From: Devosia equisanguinis
GTDB lineage: Bacteria > Pseudomonadota > Alphaproteobacteria > Rhizobiales > Hyphomicrobiaceae
Reading direction: 5' to 3'
DNA length: 33,299 nucleotides
Assembly: GCA_945903565.1 (NCBI GenBank)
Contig: CAMDPA010000003.1
Location: forward strand, 1 to 33,299
Shown here one piece after another: positions 1 to 11,589 of this stretch. The stretch's first letter is position 1, and every line of letters begins with the position of its first letter. The notes below the pieces were generated by a model. It saw only the letters and a list, made by a program, of their open reading frames with translations. It was not told the DNA's origin and made no database searches. Position numbers and translations under genes: made by a program.

Positions 1-333
1 GGTCACGTTGGCGGCCAGAACGCGCGCCCATTCGGCGGCGTCGTGGCCTGCGACGGCAAGGCCGCCGCGGCTCGACATGATGCCGGCGTTGCAGATCACA
101 ACGTCGATCACGGTGCTGGTCGTCGCCTTGGCCGCGGTGGCAAGGGCGGCCTCGTCGGTGACGTCGGCGGTGAGCACCTGGACGGCGCCTTTGCCGCCTG
201 CGAGCGCGGCAAGTTCCGGCGCGGCGCCCGCGTTGCGGACCAGTGCGATGACCTGATCGCCGCGCGCGGCATAGGTGCGGGCAAACGCGAGGCCGACGCC
301 GCGATTGGCTCCGGTGATCAATACTGTCGCCAT
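1..333 (-). CDS. Short-chain dehydrogenase/reductase (SDR), 5' part only
   Basis: The gene begins at the ATG at 333 and runs off the left edge, leaving 111 codons. The product opens with a beta strand and the SDR nucleotide-binding motif TGANRGVG at about residues 7-14, and has the family NAG motif (CNAGIM) near residue 89. An acidic residue follows the second strand region (TADVTD). This is a classical SDR fold binding NAD(P)H. The catalytic Ser/Tyr/Lys lie outside the window, so substrate and exact subfamily cannot be given; the N-terminus looks like the C-factor-like, carbonyl-reductase-type branch. No obvious ribosome site was recognised upstream. The neighbouring 334-1072 stretch is gene-free and repeat-rich, so the gene probably has its own promoter there. 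Confidence 0.88.
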   Translation of the reverse strand, partial: MATVLITGANRGVGLAFARTYAARGDQVIALVRNAGAAPELAALAGGKGAVQVLTADVTDEAALATAAKATTSTVIDVVICNAGIMSSRGGLAVAGHDAAEWARVLAANVT

Positions 334-480
334 GCTGACTGTTGCCTTGTTGCGGGGCCGCCGAACGCGATGGGTGTCGGGATGCCAGACGGTAGCATAC
401 CGGCCACGGCGGGCAAACTCAGCGGTAGGTTGAAGCCTCGTTCAAATCCTCGCGTTGAGAAACGGGCGCATAGTGCTCTG

Positions 481-531
481 ATACCGGCGATCAGAAAGTT
501 TGACTCGGGTTCAAGGACCGCTCGCCGGTAT
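481..531 (+). repeat. Palindromic repeat, copy 1 of an inverted pair
   Basis: Perfect 10-bp inverted arms ATACCGGCGA (481-490) and TCGCCGGTAT (522-531) enclose a 31-nt centre containing AAAGTTTGAC and TTCAAGGA. The same layout and core words recur, on the opposite strand, at 572-633. The pair lies in the gene-free stretch upstream of the SDR gene. Confidence 0.6.
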
Positions 532-571
532 GGCCTTGCTTGCGTGCAGCCGCCACACCAACCCTGCACGC

Positions 572-633
572 GTGATACCGTCGAGGATCTTCAAATCACG
601 TCACAGGTCAAACTTTTGGCTCGACGGTATCAC
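572..633 (-). repeat. Palindromic repeat, copy 2 of an inverted pair
   Basis: Perfect 14-bp arms GTGATACCGTCGAG (572-585) and CTCGACGGTATCAC (620-633) flank 34 nt. Read on the minus strand the centre contains AAAGTTTGAC and TTTGAAGATC, matching copy 1 at 481-531. A third small hairpin (GTGCAG 544-549, CTGCAC 564-569) lies between the copies, so the block would fold as three consecutive stem-loops. Confidence 0.65.
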
Positions 634-636
634 ACG

Positions 637-673
637 ACAAAACGCCACCCCCGGGGCGATCGGGGGTGGCGTT
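637..673 (-). terminator. Rho-independent terminator, minus strand
   Basis: Perfect 13-bp stem: AACGCCACCCCCG (641-653) pairs with CGGGGGTGGCGTT (661-673) around a 7-nt loop. On the minus strand the stem is followed by four T residues (639-642, partly in the stem); on the plus strand there is no T run. It therefore terminates a minus-strand transcript coming from about 674-900, a stretch without a convincing protein gene. Confidence 0.65.
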
Positions 674-870
674 CGGGCGCGCCGTGGGGCAGCGCGCGGC
701 TCGGAGGATGCACGTCGCGATCGACCGTTCGGATCCAGGCGTGGGTGTGGGGAGCTGCCAGGATTGGAACATGCGCGCGGTCGGACTGGTGGGGGTCCAA
801 TGCATCACCCCAGAGTGGGGAAGAGTACGGTGTAGTGTTGGCGCAGCCTCCTTGATGGCTCCAGCTCGAC
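674..870 (-). ncRNA. Possible small structured RNA ending at the 637-673 terminator
   Basis: The stretch sits directly upstream, on the minus strand, of a strong terminator and has no recognisable protein. It can form nested pairing: 843-851 with 703-711 (8 of 9 pairs), a short CCCC/GGGG hairpin near 808-820, and an ATTGGA/TCCAAT pairing across about 763-802. I could not match it to 6S, SRP, RNase P or tmRNA. The 5' end is a guess and no clear minus-strand promoter was found. A short protein cannot be excluded. Confidence 0.22.
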
Positions 871-928
871 AGTGAGCCTTAGGGTTGAACTCATCTCTCT
901 GTTCGCGAGACAAGGTTGTTATCTCAGG

Positions 929-957
929 TTGAGATTAATGCACGGTAAACGTATATT
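929..957 (+). promoter_or_regulatory. Sigma70-type promoter for the DksA-like gene
   Basis: TTGAGA (929-934) and TATATT (952-957) are separated by exactly 17 bp, close to the housekeeping sigma consensus, in a local AT-rich patch of an otherwise GC-rich region. Predicted transcription start is near 964, giving a leader of about 110 nt before the first in-frame start at 1073. Confidence 0.55.
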
Positions 958-1072
958 TCAATAATTCTCACAACCCTAGAGAGCAATTACGTGAGCTGTT
1001 GCTGCAACCTTCGAGGCTGAAATTGTCGTAAGTTACCAGCATGGTAGGAAGCAGCTTGACTGCGGCGGGCTT

Positions 1073-2038
1073 GTGAATAAGAAGGTCGGCGTTAGACGAT
1101 CGTCGAATCGTCGCAGGGCGTTGAGCATCTGTGGTACCCACGTGAGCAGCATCAGCCGAACCAAGGGTCCGACATCGCGATCGGGTCGCCGCAATCCCCC
1201 GAAAACGCCGGCCAAGGGTGCTGGCGCGCAAGGCGCGGTGCGTAAGGCCGGCGTGGTCCGAGCCAAGGCCAAGGCGGCCAAACCGCCAGCCAAGACCCTG
1301 GCAAAGACCGTGGCAAAAGTTGTCAGGCCGCCGGCCAAGGCGACCACCAACGGTACCAAGCTGCAGGCGAGCAAATTGGCCAGCAAGACGCCGCAGCGGA
1401 ACGGCGCGAAAGTCGCGGCGAGCACGTCCGCGGCGCTAAACGATAAGAGCAGGCGTCCCAGCAATCCGGCCAAGTCATTGCCGCCGGCAGTGAAGGCTTC
1501 TTCGAACGCGAAATCCCGGCAGCTTGCAACGAGCGCGAAATCGGGGATCGAGATGAAGACCCAACCGGCATCGGTTCCGCCGTCAGTGCCTATTGCTCCC
1601 GCAAAGCCCAAGGGGGCCCAGCCGAGCATCGTGATGCCGGCCGACTACCAGCCGAGCGATGCCGAACCCTTCATGAATTCGCTGCAGCGGCATTACTTCC
1701 GCCTTAAACTGCTGTCCTGGAAGGAAGATATCCTGCGGCAGACACGCGAGACGTTGCAGGGCATGCTCGACGAAACCGTGCAGTATGCGGATCTCGCCGA
1801 CCGTGCCACCTCCGAGACCGACCGCGCGCTGGAACTGCGCGCCCGCGACCGCCAGCGCAAACTGATCGCCAAGATCGACGCCGCGCTGGCCCGGATCGAG
1901 GACGGCACGTACGGCTATTGCGAGGAAACCGGCGAGCCGATCGGCTTGAAGCGCCTCGACGCCCGGCCGATCGCCACGCTGTCGCTTGAGGCGCAGGAGC
2001 GTCACGAACGGCGCGAGCGGGTGCATCGCGGGGATTGA
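1073..2038 (+). CDS. DksA/TraR-family RNA polymerase-binding factor with long basic N-terminal tail
   Basis: Residues 188-321 align with DksA, the factor that enters the RNA polymerase secondary channel and works with ppGpp. The coiled-coil tip DLADRA places the key acidic pair at D240 and D243, followed by the family ELRARDRQRKL stretch. The C-terminal finger reads YCEETGEPIG and later TLSLEAQ. Only Cys283 of the four zinc cysteines remains; the others are Thr286, Ser and Ala, a variant known in alphaproteobacterial DksA. Residues 1-187 are a disordered Lys/Ala/Pro-rich tail reminiscent of histone H1. The first in-frame start is GTG at 1073; GTG at 1142 and ATGs at 1552 and 1634 are alternatives, and none has a strong ribosome site. 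The stop lies one base from the stop of the convergent transporter gene. Confidence 0.85.
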   Translation: MNKKVGVRRSSNRRRALSICGTHVSSISRTKGPTSRSGRRNPPKTPAKGAGAQGAVRKAGVVRAKAKAAKPPAKTLAKTVAKVVRPPAKATTNGTKLQASKLASKTPQRNGAKVAASTSAALNDKSRRPSNPAKSLPPAVKASSNAKSRQLATSAKSGIEMKTQPASVPPSVPIAPAKPKGAQPSIVMPADYQPSDAEPFMNSLQRHYFRLKLLSWKEDILRQTRETLQGMLDETVQYADLADRATSETDRALELRARDRQRKLIAKIDAALARIEDGTYGYCEETGEPIGLKRLDARPIATLSLEAQERHERRERVHRGD

Positions 2039-2039
2039 G

Positions 2040-3410
2040 CTATGCCGGCCGTGGTTCCGCGTGGCCGACGACGCGGGCGATCTGCGGTATCTCTAATCGC
2101 ACACTCCTTTCGAGCGCATCAACGTGGTGGTGCACGTGGGCGACGCTGAGATTTTGGTCGACGAGACAGTGGTAGTTCACCACGAGACCAACGCTTGTGG
2201 AGCGCACCCGCACATCGTGCACGCCAGTGATCTCCCCGCTCTGTCCGGCAAGCCTGGTTAAGGCCTCGCTGATGCGCCGCTGCTCGGCACCGTCGAGATC
2301 GGTGCCATCCAGCGCCAGGACTTCGAGCGGCTCGAGGTGCGTCTCGACCTCGATGTCCGGCCCCAGCTCCCGCTCGATCTCGGCTTCGAGCTCGGTGGTG
2401 ATGGCATGCCCCTCCCGCACCGACAGGCGGCCATCGACCTCCAGATCGAGGCTCACCGACAGCCGGCCGCCGACCCGCTGAATCGTTACATGGTGAACGG
2501 GACGGCGCATCACAGCCGCGACGTGCAGAATGCGCTCCAGCACGGTCTCGTCGTCGAGCGCCTTGGGCGTCGTGGTGACGATGACCGACGCTAGAGGATA
2601 CTCGGCGCGAACCGCCGCCATGACATCGGCCTTGATCGCCGCCACCCGGTCGAGCGGCAAGGTGCGCGACACGAAGATCGACAACTCCGCGAAGATCTCG
2701 TTGCCGACCGCGCGGACACGTACCGTCTCGATGCCCGCGACGCCGCCGACTTCATGTGCGATCTCACGGACTTTGGCAGACAGACCAGCGGGCACTGCGT
2801 CCATCAGCGTGTCGATCGTGCGCTTGCCGAGGCGATAGCCCGCGATCGAGATGAACACCGCGACGCCGATTGCCGCCAGTGCGTCGCCCTGGGGATAGCC
2901 GAGGTTGGCCGCAACGAGACCCGCAAGCACAAGCGCGGAGCTGACGAGGTCGGACGAAAAGTGCAGCGCATCCGCAGCGAGAGCTTCGCTGCCGGTTTCG
3001 CGCGCGATCCGCATCAAGGTGCGCGAGCGCCAGATGTCCACGACGATGGCAACGAGCAGCACCGCATAGGCGATCAGGGAAGCTGGCACCTCGTGCCCGC
3101 CGCCACGCAACCGGCTCAACGCCTCGAACGCGACGTAGACGGCGACAACGAACAACAATCCAGTCTCGATCAGCGCGGCGACGGCTTCGACCTTGCCGTG
3201 TCCGTAGGGATGGCGCTCGTCCGCCGGCCTGGCGCTGATCTTGACCGCGAAATAGGTGAGGATCGTCGCGCCGACATCGAGCACCGCGTGCAGCGCGTCG
3301 GACAGCATTGCGAGGCTGCCGGTCATCATGGCGGCGATAAGCTTGCCCGTGGCCAAGCCTGCGCTGGCCAGGATCGAGTTGAACGCAGCGGTTTGCTTGA
3401 TGTCGGACAT
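2040..3410 (-). CDS. Cation diffusion facilitator (CDF) efflux transporter
   Basis: An inner-membrane divalent-metal/proton antiporter of 456 residues. The N-terminal half carries the CDF transmembrane bundle. The metal site shows HxxxD in TM2 (HAVLD, H41 and D45) and HxxxD in TM5 (HFSSD), the pattern usual for zinc transporters, so Zn(II) is the best guess for substrate. The motif RHPYGHGKVE follows TM2. The cytoplasmic C-terminal part is longer than in FieF and looks like two ferredoxin-like dimerisation modules; it ends in a His-containing VAHVHHHV segment. I start at the ATG at 3410 because family members begin a few residues before this point. A GTG at 3506 would add 32 residues unlike the family. 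Convergent with the DksA-like gene. Confidence 0.88.
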   Translation of the reverse strand: MSDIKQTAAFNSILASAGLATGKLIAAMMTGSLAMLSDALHAVLDVGATILTYFAVKISARPADERHPYGHGKVEAVAALIETGLLFVVAVYVAFEALSRLRGGGHEVPASLIAYAVLLVAIVVDIWRSRTLMRIARETGSEALAADALHFSSDLVSSALVLAGLVAANLGYPQGDALAAIGVAVFISIAGYRLGKRTIDTLMDAVPAGLSAKVREIAHEVGGVAGIETVRVRAVGNEIFAELSIFVSRTLPLDRVAAIKADVMAAVRAEYPLASVIVTTTPKALDDETVLERILHVAAVMRRPVHHVTIQRVGGRLSVSLDLEVDGRLSVREGHAITTELEAEIERELGPDIEVETHLEPLEVLALDGTDLDGAEQRRISEALTRLAGQSGEITGVHDVRVRSTSVGLVVNYHCLVDQNLSVAHVHHHVDALERSVRLEIPQIARVVGHAEPRPA

Positions 3411-3538
3411 GTTGGCCTGAAGCTGTAGCAGCACGCTGCTTCTATGCGCCGAAAGAGCTGGCGACATCGAGCGGCACTTCGGCACCATCCACAGCGCCTG
3501 CGTCACGGTTGCCTTGCGCTGGATCAGGCCGGTCTAGA

Positions 3539-7444
<3,906 letters not shown>

Positions 7445-7459
7445 GTGAATGCAGATCCG

Positions 7460-7804
7460 TCAGCGCTTCTTCTGAGACAGCCGTTCCGGCGGCGGTGCGA
7501 TCTCCGTCACGAGGTCGCGCACGAGCGGCTTGTTGGAGAGGGGGGCAACGCTCATGTCGCGTGGCTCGAGGCGGGCGAGGCAGGCGTAGACCACCTCGCC
7601 GTCGACCTCCATCATGCACTCCTTGCAGGCGTTCGCGTTGAGGCAGGAGTAGCGGAACGCCAGCGTGGGGTCGCGGTTGACGCGGATCCAGCGCAGGCCG
7701 TCGAGCACGGATTGGCCGGGCTCGAACGGAACCTCGAACGTTTCCTGCCGCGATGAATCGCCGTGGGTGCCGCGGTTGATCGTCAGCTTCGCCGTCTCGC
7801 TCAT
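7460..7804 (-). CDS. 2Fe-2S protein, N-terminal domain of succinate dehydrogenase/fumarate reductase iron-sulfur subunit only
   Basis: A 114-residue protein matching only the plant-ferredoxin-like domain of SdhB/FrdB. Four cysteines fit a 2Fe-2S cluster: C54, C60, C63 and C75 (spacing 5-2-11 rather than the usual 4-2-11). The second domain, with the 3Fe-4S and 4Fe-4S clusters, is absent; the gene simply ends after a charged tail, so this is a natural short form rather than a frameshift. Its ATG at 7804 overlaps the TGA of the flavoprotein by 4 bp, implying translational coupling and a joint complex. No membrane anchor subunit is nearby, so the module is probably soluble and cytoplasmic, passing electrons from the flavoprotein to an unknown acceptor. 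Confidence 0.85.
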   Translation of the reverse strand: MSETAKLTINRGTHGDSSRQETFEVPFEPGQSVLDGLRWIRVNRDPTLAFRYSCLNANACKECMMEVDGEVVYACLARLEPRDMSVAPLSNKPLVRDLVTEIAPPPERLSQKKR

Positions 7805-9519
7805 GCCGTGGCCTCGCTCTCGTCGATCAGGGGGCCGCGTTCGATGACGGGATGGCCGCCTTCGAGGCGCACGATCTGATTGCGCTGCCAGTCGTCGATC
7901 ATCCCTGGATAATCCTCCCGCTGATGGGCGCCACGGCTCTCGGTGCGATCCAGAGCTGCCTGCGTCACGACGCGGGCGACCAGCAGCATGTTGCGCAGAT
8001 CGAACCAGTCGAGGCGGGCAAGATCGAACGCGGAGGGGCTGCCGACAGGCACAGTGCCGAGCTTTGCTTCAAGAGCGCCGATTTGTTCGAGCGCGCGTTG
8101 CAGGCCTGCTTCCGTGCGGAAGGGGCCGACATCGGCCCACATGATCGACTGCAGCTCGGCCAGCATTGCGGCGGTGTTGACGTCGCGTGGGCTCGGACCG
8201 GTCGCAGTCAGTAGCGCCAGAGTGTGCGCGGCGTCCTTAGCGTCGAAGGCAACTTCGCTATTGCCCGCGCGCATCATTTCGATAGCCGTTCGCCCAGCCG
8301 TGCGGCCGAAGACCAGCGCTTCGGTGATGGCGTTGCCGGACAACCGGTTCGCGCCATTCGCGCCGCCGACAGCCTCGCCCGCCGCGAGCAAGCTTGGCAC
8401 GCCGGTTCGCATATGCTCGTCGACGGCGACGCCGCCCATGTGATAGTGCGCGATCGGTGCGACTTCGACGGGCTGCTTCGTCAGATCGATGCCGTTGGCC
8501 GCGAGCTTCTTGATCACGGGGCCGAATGCGGCCTTCAGCTCGGCCTCGCTCAGGTGCATGAAGCTCAGATACGCGCCGCCGTGGGGTGTGCCGCGACCGG
8601 CCGCGACTTCCTGGGTGATCGCGTACGTGGCGGCGTCGCGGGTCACGACATAGCGCGTGCCCTCCGGCGTGCCGTAGCGGCTGGTGAACTCCTCCATCCG
8701 GCCGTTGAGCAGGCGCCCGCCGAGCTTGTAGCGGAATGGGTCCCACATGATCGGGTCCATGCCGATCATGCGCGGCGCGAGGTGGCCGATCGGGAAGAAC
8801 TGCACGAATTCCATATCGAGCAGTTTCGTTCCCGCGCGCAGGCCGAGCGCATAGCCGTCGCCGCCCATGTTGCCGGAGGCGCTGTTGCGGCTGTAGAGCC
8901 GCGTCAGTCCGCCGGTAGCGATGATCGTCGCCTTGGCAGCGATGGTGACCGGCGCGCCGGTTGTGACATCGAGCGCCACGGCGCCGGTGACGGGGGCGTC
9001 AGAACCACTGCCGGAGCGAACAAGGTCGACCACCATCAGGTCGCCGATGCGGCGAACGCCGTCGCGCTTGTGCAGCGCCGTGCGCAGCGTCTTGGAGACC
9101 GCCGGCCCAGTATTCAGGAAGTCGACATAGACGCAGCGCGGGCGATCATGGCCGGGTGCATGGGCTTGACTGATATGCCCGTCCTTGCGCGCCCAACCGA
9201 CGCCCCAAGTGTCCATCTGACGGATGCAGTCGGGGCCTTCCTCGCACAACAGGCGCGCGAGCTTCGGGTTGCACAACCCACGGCCGGAGGCCAGCGTGTC
9301 GCGGTAGTGGAACGTCCAGTCGTCCGGCGTTTCTTCGCCGACGGCGACGGCCACCGTCATCATCGCCATCACGGTGGCGCCGCCACGGCCGATCAGGCTG
9401 CGGTCGGCGAGCAGTACGCGCGCGCCGCCATCGGCTGCCGCGATGGCGGCGGACATGCCCGCGCCACCCGCTCCGATGACAAGTACGTCGGTTTCCAGAT
9501 GTATGGGCTCGCCCGGCAT
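7801..9519 (-). CDS. FAD-dependent dehydrogenase of the succinate dehydrogenase/fumarate reductase flavoprotein family
   Basis: A 572-residue flavoprotein. The Rossmann motif GAGGAG is at residues 16-21, an RGGATV stretch follows in the FAD domain, AHAPGHDRPR lies near 119-128, and PIAHYHMGGV and ANRLSGNAI are the substrate- and flavin-binding segments expected of the family. A helical C-terminal domain is present. There is no signal peptide, so it acts in the cytoplasm. It is coupled to the 2Fe-2S gene by a 4-bp overlap and followed by the oxoprolinase, suggesting a catabolic unit that oxidises an acid or ring compound and hydrolyses the product. It is unlikely to be SdhA itself: SdhC, SdhD and a full SdhB are missing. 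The ABC-F gene stops 15 bp upstream. Confidence 0.88.
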   Translation of the reverse strand: MPGEPIHLETDVLVIGAGGAGMSAAIAAADGGARVLLADRSLIGRGGATVMAMMTVAVAVGEETPDDWTFHYRDTLASGRGLCNPKLARLLCEEGPDCIRQMDTWGVGWARKDGHISQAHAPGHDRPRCVYVDFLNTGPAVSKTLRTALHKRDGVRRIGDLMVVDLVRSGSGSDAPVTGAVALDVTTGAPVTIAAKATIIATGGLTRLYSRNSASGNMGGDGYALGLRAGTKLLDMEFVQFFPIGHLAPRMIGMDPIMWDPFRYKLGGRLLNGRMEEFTSRYGTPEGTRYVVTRDAATYAITQEVAAGRGTPHGGAYLSFMHLSEAELKAAFGPVIKKLAANGIDLTKQPVEVAPIAHYHMGGVAVDEHMRTGVPSLLAAGEAVGGANGANRLSGNAITEALVFGRTAGRTAIEMMRAGNSEVAFDAKDAAHTLALLTATGPSPRDVNTAAMLAELQSIMWADVGPFRTEAGLQRALEQIGALEAKLGTVPVGSPSAFDLARLDWFDLRNMLLVARVVTQAALDRTESRGAHQREDYPGMIDDWQRNQIVRLEGGHPVIERGPLIDESEATA

Positions 9520-9534
9520 CGATTTACTCTTCCC

Positions 9535-11385
9535 CTATTCTCCCAGCTCTTCGCGCAGCAGCTCCAACTCGAGCCATTGTTCTTCGATCTTGGCATGCTC
9601 GGCCTGGGCCTTGCCCAGGCGGGCGCTGGCCGCGTTGTAGCCCGCCGTATCCTTGGCATACAGCTTGGGATCGGCGACCTTGGCGGTCAGGGTTGCGATC
9701 TCCTTGTCGAGCTTGGCGATCATTTCGGGCAGCGTCTTGAGCGCGTGCTTTTCCTTGAACGTCATTTTGCGCTTCGGCTTCAAGGCGACGCCGGATTCGC
9801 CCGCATCCGCCGAGGTCGAGGCCATCGTTCGGCTCGCGCCCTTGTAGTCGCCGCGCTTGCCGCCATCGCGGGTGTTGTCAGTGCGTCCGGGCGCCTTGCC
9901 GCGCTGCGCGATCATGTCGGAATAGCCGCCGGCGTATTCCTGCCAACGGCCCTCGCCCTCCGATACGATCACCGAGGATACGACGCGGTCGAGGAAGTCG
10001 CGGTCGTGGCTGACGAGCAATAGCGTGCCTGGATAGTCAGCCAACAATTCCTGCAGCAGATCGAGGGTTTCGAGGTCGAGATCGTTGGTCGGCTCGTCGA
10101 GCACGAGCAGGTTCGAAGGTTTGGCGAGCGTCTTGGCGAGCAGCAGCCGCGCCCGCTCGCCGCCCGACAGCACCTTGACGGGGCTGCGCGATTGCTCGGG
10201 CTGGAACAGGAAATCGACGAGGTAGCTCGCGATGTGCTTGCGCTGGCCGTTGATCTCGATCCAGTCGCTTCGGCCGCCGGTCAGCACGTCGGCGACGCGT
10301 TGGGTGGGATCGAGTTCCGCGCGCTTCTGATCGAGCGTGACCATCTCGATGTTGGCACCGTGCTTGATGGTGCCGGAGTCGGGCGTAAGAATGCCGGTCA
10401 GCATGTTTAGCAGCGTCGTCTTGCCGGCGCCGTTGGGGCCAACGAGGCCGACCCGGTCGCCGCGCGCGATACGAACCGAAATGTCGGTGACAATCGGCCG
10501 GCCATCGAAGCTCTTGGCGAGGTGCTCGGCGTCGATCACGAGCTTGCCGGACTGGCCAGCTTCGCTCGCGGTCATGCTCACCTGGCCGACGACCTTCAGC
10601 GCGTTGCTGCGCGCCTCGCGCATGCTGTGCAATTCGCCGACGCGCCGCATGTTGCGCTTGCGCCGGCCGGTGACGCCGCCGCTGTACATCCACTCGAGTT
10701 CGCGGACGATCTTGCGGTCGAGCTTGTGACGCTCGGCCTCCTCCTCCTCCAATACCTTGTCGCGCCACGCCTCGAAATGCCCGAAGCCGCGATCGAGATG
10801 GCGGGTGGTGCCGCGGTCGAGCCACAGGGTCGAGCGTGACAGGGCTTCGAGCATGCGGCGGTCGTGGCTGATCAGGACGATGGCGGCACGGACGCTCTTG
10901 AGCCGCCCCTCGAGCCATTCGATGGCCGGTAGATCGAGATGGTTGGTCGGCTCGTCGAGCAACAGCACTTCGGGCTCGGGCGCCAGCACGCGCGCGATGG
11001 CGAGACGGCGGGCCTCGCCGCCCGACAAACGGAACGGCTCGGCGTCTGGGTCGAGCCCAACCTCTTCCACGGCGCGGCGAGCGATGTAGGGATCATCCAG
11101 TGGATCGAGCCCGGCCTCGACGTATTCGAGCGCGGTTGCATAACCCGAAAGGTCTGCTTCCTGCGCCAGGTAGCGCACGCGCGCCTGGGGGTGGACGAAA
11201 CGCTCGCCGCTGTCGAACTCGGCAAGCCCCGCCGCCATGCGCAGCAATGTCGACTTGCCGGAGCCGTTGCGGCCAACGAGGCAGATGCGGTCGCCCGGGG
11301 CCACCGTCAGCTCGGCGCCAGCCAATAGCGGCGTGCCGCCGAAGGTCAGGTGGATATCGTTCAGCTTTACAAGATGTGCGCTCAT
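9535..11385 (-). CDS. ABC-F family ATPase, Uup-like
   Basis: A 616-residue soluble protein with two ABC ATPase domains and no membrane segment. Domain 1 has Walker A GRNGSGKST (about 38-46), signature LSGGEARR and LLLDEPTNHLDL; domain 2 has GPNGAGKTT, LSGGERAR and LVLDEPTNDLDL. The linker between them is basic and helical. A Lys/Glu-rich coiled coil at the C-terminus (about 535-616) matches the Uup subgroup, whose members act on ribosomes and, through this tail, bind DNA. The ATG at 11385 gives the conserved N-terminus; a GTG 24 bp upstream is less likely. The stop is 15 bp before the flavoprotein start, so it is probably co-transcribed with that metabolic group although no functional link is evident. 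Confidence 0.9.
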   Translation of the reverse strand: MSAHLVKLNDIHLTFGGTPLLAGAELTVAPGDRICLVGRNGSGKSTLLRMAAGLAEFDSGERFVHPQARVRYLAQEADLSGYATALEYVEAGLDPLDDPYIARRAVEEVGLDPDAEPFRLSGGEARRLAIARVLAPEPEVLLLDEPTNHLDLPAIEWLEGRLKSVRAAIVLISHDRRMLEALSRSTLWLDRGTTRHLDRGFGHFEAWRDKVLEEEEAERHKLDRKIVRELEWMYSGGVTGRRKRNMRRVGELHSMREARSNALKVVGQVSMTASEAGQSGKLVIDAEHLAKSFDGRPIVTDISVRIARGDRVGLVGPNGAGKTTLLNMLTGILTPDSGTIKHGANIEMVTLDQKRAELDPTQRVADVLTGGRSDWIEINGQRKHIASYLVDFLFQPEQSRSPVKVLSGGERARLLLAKTLAKPSNLLVLDEPTNDLDLETLDLLQELLADYPGTLLLVSHDRDFLDRVVSSVIVSEGEGRWQEYAGGYSDMIAQRGKAPGRTDNTRDGGKRGDYKGASRTMASTSADAGESGVALKPKRKMTFKEKHALKTLPEMIAKLDKEIATLTAKVADPKLYAKDTAGYNAASARLGKAQAEHAKIEEQWLELELLREELGE

Positions 11386-11460
11386 GAAGGGGTGTCTAGG
11401 GCCTTGCACGAGAATTGGCCAGCCTAGCCGTAGGAGGTGCGGCGGTTGGGCACCGCCTTG

Positions 11461-11572
11461 GTAGGGCGGTCAAGCGCGGTAGCGCGCAGCCCGCCGATCT
11501 CGGCGCGAGAGGGCATGGCGGGCTGCGCGTCCTGGTGGAGCTAAGCTTCGCTTGGACGCTTGCCCGCCCTAC
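11461..11572. repeat. Nested inverted repeat (MITE/REP-like) in intergenic DNA
   Basis: Outer 16-bp arms 11461-11476 and 11557-11572 (GTAGGGCGGTCAAGCG against its complement) have one mismatch. Inner 12-bp arms GCGCAGCCCGCC (11484-11495) and GGCGGGCTGCGC (11517-11528) match perfectly. It contains no ORF. It fills most of the 204-bp gap between the cytochrome c gene and the ABC-F gene; nothing else was seen in that gap. Confidence 0.75.
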
Positions 11573-11589
11573 GGCGTAACGCCCGTGAG

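Noticed and set aside
430-460. tRNA T-loop-like word GTTCAAATC
   Set aside because: Flanking bases do not form a T stem, and no acceptor or anticodon arm can be built around it.
43-855. Open plus-strand frame of 270 codons across the left-hand region
   Set aside because: It is antisense to the SDR gene for its first 290 bases, then runs through palindromic repeats and the terminator; no domain is recognisable.
1033-1629. Minus-strand frame of 198 codons opposite the DksA-like tail
   Set aside because: It mirrors the Lys/Ala/Pro codons of the basic tail, giving an artificial Leu/Ala/Gly-rich sequence; the sense frame continues into a recognisable DksA core.
8224-10023. Plus-strand frame of 599 codons
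   Set aside because: It is antisense to the flavoprotein and ABC-F genes and shows no domain; long antisense frames are expected in GC-rich DNA.
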